Assembly (NCBI GenBank): GCA_963821275.1
Contig: CAWGDF010000011.1
Location: 310,001 to 374,000, forward strand
Source of the DNA: JACVRW01 sp963821275
Lineage (GTDB): Bacteria > Actinomycetota > Thermoleophilia > Solirubrobacterales > Thermoleophilaceae
Length of the DNA: 64,000 nucleotides
Direction: 5' to 3'
Part shown: in pieces, positions 60,884-64,000 of the stretch
Layout of the letters: every line of letters starts with the position of its first letter
Position numbering within the stretch: the first letter of the stretch is position 1
The notes under the pieces: generated by a model
Seen by the model: only the letters and a program-made list of their open reading frames with translations
Databases searched by the model: none
Told to the model about the DNA's origin: nothing
Translations under genes and position numbers: made by a program

Positions 60884-63172
60884 TCAGCCGCGCGCCGCCG
60901 CGACCGCCGCCTGGCCGTACGAGATGCCGCCGTCGTTCGGCGGCAGCCGCTCCGGCACCAGCACGCGCAGGCCGGCGCCGGCCAGGCGCTCGGTGGTGCA
61001 CTCCAGGAGCAGCCGGTTCTGGAACACGCCGCCGGACAGCACGACGGTGTCGAGCGCGTGCTCGGCCGCGACCCGGGCACACGCGCTGGTGGTGGCGTCG
61101 GCCAGCGCGTTGTGGAAGCGCGCGCCCGCTTGCGCCGGCGCGGCGCCCGCGGCGAGGTCCTCCACGAGGGCGGCCACGGTGGCGCGGGCGTCGAGCAGCA
61201 GCGGGGCGCCGGCCTCGGCGGGCGCGAGGGGCAGCGGATAGGTGCCGCGCTCGGCCCGGTCGCAGAGCGCCTCCAGCTCGGCGGCCGCCTGGCCCTCGTA
61301 GGTCACGCTCGTGCGGACGCCGCACAGCGCCGCGACCGCGTCGAACAGCCGGCCCATGCTCGAGGTGAGCGGTGAGGCCACGCCGGTGCGGGCCAGCTGG
61401 GCCACCCGCTCCCAGATCCGGCCCTCGACGAGAGAGGAGAGCGCCGGCGGCATGACCGGCGCGCCCGCCGCCTCCAGCCATGCGCACGCCATTCGCCACG
61501 GCTCGGCGATCGCCCGCTCGCCCCCCGGCATCCGCACCGGCCACAGGTGAGCGGCCCGCTCGAACCCCTCGGGGCCCCCGACCAGCAGCTCGCCGCCCCA
61601 CACGGTGCCGTCGGGCCCGTAGCCGGTGCCGTCGTAGATCGCACCCACCGCCGCGTCGAGCTCGCCGTGCTCGGCCAGGCAGGCGGCCAGGTGGGCGTGG
61701 TGGTGCTGGACCGCGATCGCCTCCACTCCCTCGCGTTCGAGCGCCTCGCGCGTGGAGAGATAGTCGGGATGCAGGTCGTGCGCGACGAGGGCGGGCTCGA
61801 CCGCGAACAGGCGCTCGAAGTGAGCAACGCCCTCGCGGAAGGAGCGCAGGGTCTCCCAGTTCTTCAGGTCGCCGATGTGGTGGCCCACCCAGGCCCGGCG
61901 GCCCTTGGCCAGGCAGAAGGTGTTCTTGAGCTCGGCGCCGCAGGCCAGCAGCGGCGGCGCTTCGAGCGGAAGCGCGATGTCGGTGGGGACGTACCCGCGC
62001 GAGCGGCGCAGCATCAGCGGCGCGCGACGGCCGGCGACCGAGCGCAGCACCGAGTCGTCGGTGCGGGTCTCGATCGGCCGGTCGTGGACGAGCAGGACGT
62101 GAGCGATCCGTCCGAGCCTGGTCAGCGCGTCGTGATCGTCGTAGGCGATCGGCTCGTCCGAGACGTTGCCGCTCGTCATGACCAGCGGACGGCCGCTGTC
62201 GCGCAGCAGGAGGTGGTGCAAGGGCGAGTAGGGCAGCATCACCCCGAGGTCGGAAGAGCGCGGCGCCACCGACGCGGCCACCGCCGCAGCGGGCCGCCGG
62301 CGGGCGATCACGATCGGCCGCTCGCGTCCCTCGAGCAGCTCCTCCTCGGCCGCAGTGAGCTCGACCAGCTCCCCCGCCGCCTCGAGGTCGGGCGCCATCA
62401 GCGCGAAGGGGCGGTCCTCGCGGCGCTTGCGCGCCCGCAGCGCAGCCACCGCCTGCTCCTCGTCGGCCCGGCAGGCCAGGTGGTAGCCGCCGATGCCCTT
62501 GACCGCGAGCACCAGGCCTTGCTCCAGCGCCCGCACCGCGGCGCGCAGGGGATCGCGGACGTCCAGCCCCCGGCCGCGGGCGGTCACGAGCCTCAGCGAG
62601 GGTCCGCAGTCGGGGCAGGCGTTCGGCTGGGCGTGGAAGCGGCGGTCGGCGGGGTCGTGGTACTCGCCCTGGCACGCCGGGCACATGGAGAAGCCCGCCA
62701 TCGTGGTGAGCGGCCGGTCGTAGGGGACGCCGCGCACGATCGTGAAGCGGGGCCCGCAGTTGGTGCAGTTGATGAACGGGTAGCGGTGGCGGCGGTCGGC
62801 GGGGTCGAACAGCTCGCGCAGGCAGTCCGCGCAGGTGGCGGCGTCGGGGGAGACCGGGGCGTCCGGCTCGCCGCCGCGCTCGCTCTCGACGATCGCGAAG
62901 CCGGTCTCCCCGGTGGGCGCGAGGTCCTCGGGCGTCACCCGCTCGACGTCGGCCAGCGGCGGCGCCTCGGTCGCCAGGCGGGCCAGGAAGCCCTCCACGG
63001 CATCGGGCGCGCCCTCCACCTCGAGCAGCACGCCGCGCTCGTCGTTGAGCACCCAGCCGGCCAGCCCGTGCTCGCCCGCGAGCCGGTACACGTAGGGGCG
63101 GAAGCCCACACCCTGCACCGCGCCCTCCACGCGGGCGCGCACCCGGCGGCCGGTGCTCTCGACGGTGCTCAC
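60884..63172 (-). CDS. hypF: Carbamoyltransferase HypF
   Basis: A 762-residue [NiFe]-hydrogenase maturation enzyme that makes the cyanide ligand from carbamoyl phosphate. Domains: acylphosphatase-like VRARVEGAVQGVGFRPYVYR (residues 11-95), two zinc fingers with C114/C117/C136/C139 and C164/C167/C186/C189, a YrdC-like domain, and the Kae1-like domain with VQHHHAHLAACLAEH and GGVFQNRLLLE. Start GTG at 63172 overlapping the SIS gene stop (GTGA); the frame is open upstream but belongs to that gene. It implies a hydrogenase in this genome. Confidence 0.95.
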   Translation of the reverse strand: MSTVESTGRRVRARVEGAVQGVGFRPYVYRLAGEHGLAGWVLNDERGVLLEVEGAPDAVEGFLARLATEAPPLADVERVTPEDLAPTGETGFAIVESERGGEPDAPVSPDAATCADCLRELFDPADRRHRYPFINCTNCGPRFTIVRGVPYDRPLTTMAGFSMCPACQGEYHDPADRRFHAQPNACPDCGPSLRLVTARGRGLDVRDPLRAAVRALEQGLVLAVKGIGGYHLACRADEEQAVAALRARKRREDRPFALMAPDLEAAGELVELTAAEEELLEGRERPIVIARRRPAAAVAASVAPRSSDLGVMLPYSPLHHLLLRDSGRPLVMTSGNVSDEPIAYDDHDALTRLGRIAHVLLVHDRPIETRTDDSVLRSVAGRRAPLMLRRSRGYVPTDIALPLEAPPLLACGAELKNTFCLAKGRRAWVGHHIGDLKNWETLRSFREGVAHFERLFAVEPALVAHDLHPDYLSTREALEREGVEAIAVQHHHAHLAACLAEHGELDAAVGAIYDGTGYGPDGTVWGGELLVGGPEGFERAAHLWPVRMPGGERAIAEPWRMACAWLEAAGAPVMPPALSSLVEGRIWERVAQLARTGVASPLTSSMGRLFDAVAALCGVRTSVTYEGQAAAELEALCDRAERGTYPLPLAPAEAGAPLLLDARATVAALVEDLAAGAAPAQAGARFHNALADATTSACARVAAEHALDTVVLSGGVFQNRLLLECTTERLAGAGLRVLVPERLPPNDGGISYGQAAVAAARG

Positions 63173-63960
63173 GCCCGCTCCACCAGCTCCCGCAGCACGT
63201 GGTAGGCGCTCGCCTGCGCCTCCTGGATGCGCGGGATGTGCTCCGAGGGCGTGATCACCACGTGGTCGGCCAGGCCCTCGGAGGCGATCCGGCCGCCGTC
63301 GTAGCCCACCATCGCCACCGTCGACAGACCCAGGCGGCGGGCCTCGGCCAGGGCCAGGAGCACGTTCTCCGAGCCGCCGCTGGTGGACAGGGCCAGCAGG
63401 GCGTCGCCGTCCGCCGCGTAGGCAATCACCTGGCGCTGGAAGATCGCCGCCGGGCCGACGTCGTTGGCCACCGCGGTGAGGATGGCGGCGTCCTCGGTGA
63501 GGTCGATCGCCCGCCGCGCCGGCCAGCCCTGGGGCGCGTCGCGGAAGTCGGCCACCACGTCCATCGCGTCGGTGGCCGAGCCGCCGTTGCCCAGGGCGAG
63601 CAGCTTTCCGCCGGCGTCGAGCCGGCCGCGCAGCTCCTCGGCCGCGGAGACGAGCGTCTCCCGCCCCTCCCGGAGCGTCCGCTCGCGCAGGGCACCCACC
63701 TCCTCCGCCTTCATCCCCACCGAACGGCGCACGTCGTCGAGCACCGAAGCGAGGTCGGTCTCCTGCTCGGCCAGGAACGGGTAGAGAAAGCTGGAGGCGC
63801 CGGTGTCGTGCACCGCCCGCGCCGAGCGGCCCTCGAGCAGGCCGCGGTGCTCGAAGAACACGTGGCAGAGCTCCCACAGGACGTGGTAGTGCGTCTCCGC
63901 AAGCTCCTGGCGCACAAACGGGTCCTCGCTCGGAGGCTCGAACTCCCACTCCGCGCCCAC
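63169..63960 (-). CDS. SIS-domain protein (GmhA-like), probable Hyp-cluster member
   Basis: At least 263 residues. The second half is a sugar isomerase/SIS domain (GKLLALGNGGSATDAMDVVA, DALLALSTSGGSENVLLALA, LADHVVITPSEHIPRIQEAQ), like sedoheptulose-7-phosphate isomerases; the first half is helical (ELAETHYHVLWELCHVFFEH, ARAVHDTGASSFLYPFLAEQ). The GTG at 63960 is the first start seen, but no stop lies between it and the right edge, so the gene may continue beyond the window. Its coupling to hypF suggests a role in hydrogenase maturation. Confidence 0.8.
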   Translation of the reverse strand: MGAEWEFEPPSEDPFVRQELAETHYHVLWELCHVFFEHRGLLEGRSARAVHDTGASSFLYPFLAEQETDLASVLDDVRRSVGMKAEEVGALRERTLREGRETLVSAAEELRGRLDAGGKLLALGNGGSATDAMDVVADFRDAPQGWPARRAIDLTEDAAILTAVANDVGPAAIFQRQVIAYAADGDALLALSTSGGSENVLLALAEARRLGLSTVAMVGYDGGRIASEGLADHVVITPSEHIPRIQEAQASAYHVLRELVERA

Positions 63961-64000
63961 GGGCTGGTAGGCGATGCTCAGGCAGCCGCGCTCGCGCGCG

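Noticed and set aside
61547..63205. A 552-codon open frame opposite hypF
   Set aside because: Antisense shadow; hypF motifs, zinc fingers included, are all on the minus strand.

Overview
This 64 kb window is GC-rich bacterial chromosome, most likely from an actinomycete of the Thermoleophilia/Solirubrobacterales type. I infer this from the GC-saturated third codon positions, GTG/TTG starts, several SnoaL-like proteins (one opening SQENVELVRR), a DUF6529 membrane protein, Tat-type signal regions, and many genes with a -10 hexamer of TANNNT type only 5-8 nt upstream of the start codon, i.e. leaderless transcripts. No rRNA, tRNA, CRISPR array, insertion sequence or replication origin was found.

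The left two thirds (about 1-44 kb) is accessory chromosome: short operons of stress, detoxification and regulatory genes separated by gene relics. In order: an APC permease fragment; a DUF3303/methyltransferase pair; a two-component cluster with one frameshifted regulator; an alpha/beta hydrolase; a DapB-like reductase; an MMPL transporter; a Glu/Leu/Phe/Val dehydrogenase; a DUF6529 pair lying between two palindromic repeat elements; dienelactone hydrolase and ferritin-like genes; and a series of regulator/target pairs (MarR-cupin, TetR-SnoaL/DUF2867, HxlR-FAD oxidoreductase, AraC-cupin/NmrA/RidA). Next come a DUF3500-HupE operon divergent from a large FAD oxidase, a four-helix copper-binding protein, an XRE regulator, a thioredoxin-fold protein, an epoxide hydrolase and a cyclase-YHS protein. 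Several of these intergenic regions carry near-perfect palindromes that look like operators.

The right third (about 44-64 kb) is core metabolism. A complete F1Fo ATP synthase operon runs leftward (atpI-B-E-F-H-A-G-D-C), with unusual acidic extensions on alpha and beta and an acidic insert in gamma. Beyond it lie a GH26-like secreted protein, YjbQ, a radical SAM protein under a LexA-type box, a WecA/TagO-like phosphosugar transferase, a frameshifted PKD lipoprotein, and leftward glyA, tsaC, prmC, prfA. The edge holds hypF and a SIS-domain gene, suggesting a [NiFe]-hydrogenase maturation locus just outside the window.

At least ten genes are broken, truncated or frameshifted (NarL regulator, PadR, PPOX, two dihydrofolate-reductase/SnoaL relics, a secreted protein, a membrane protein, a multicopper oxidase tail, an alpha/beta hydrolase tail, a PKD lipoprotein). 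Some single-base shifts lie in C or G runs and could be sequence errors; others are clear truncations. I found no convincing wholly new multi-gene system. The most promising leads are the leaderless promoter architecture with embedded operators, the leaderless 13-codon leader peptide at 24748, the two palindromic elements at 10.6 and 11.7 kb, and the acidic ATP synthase tails.
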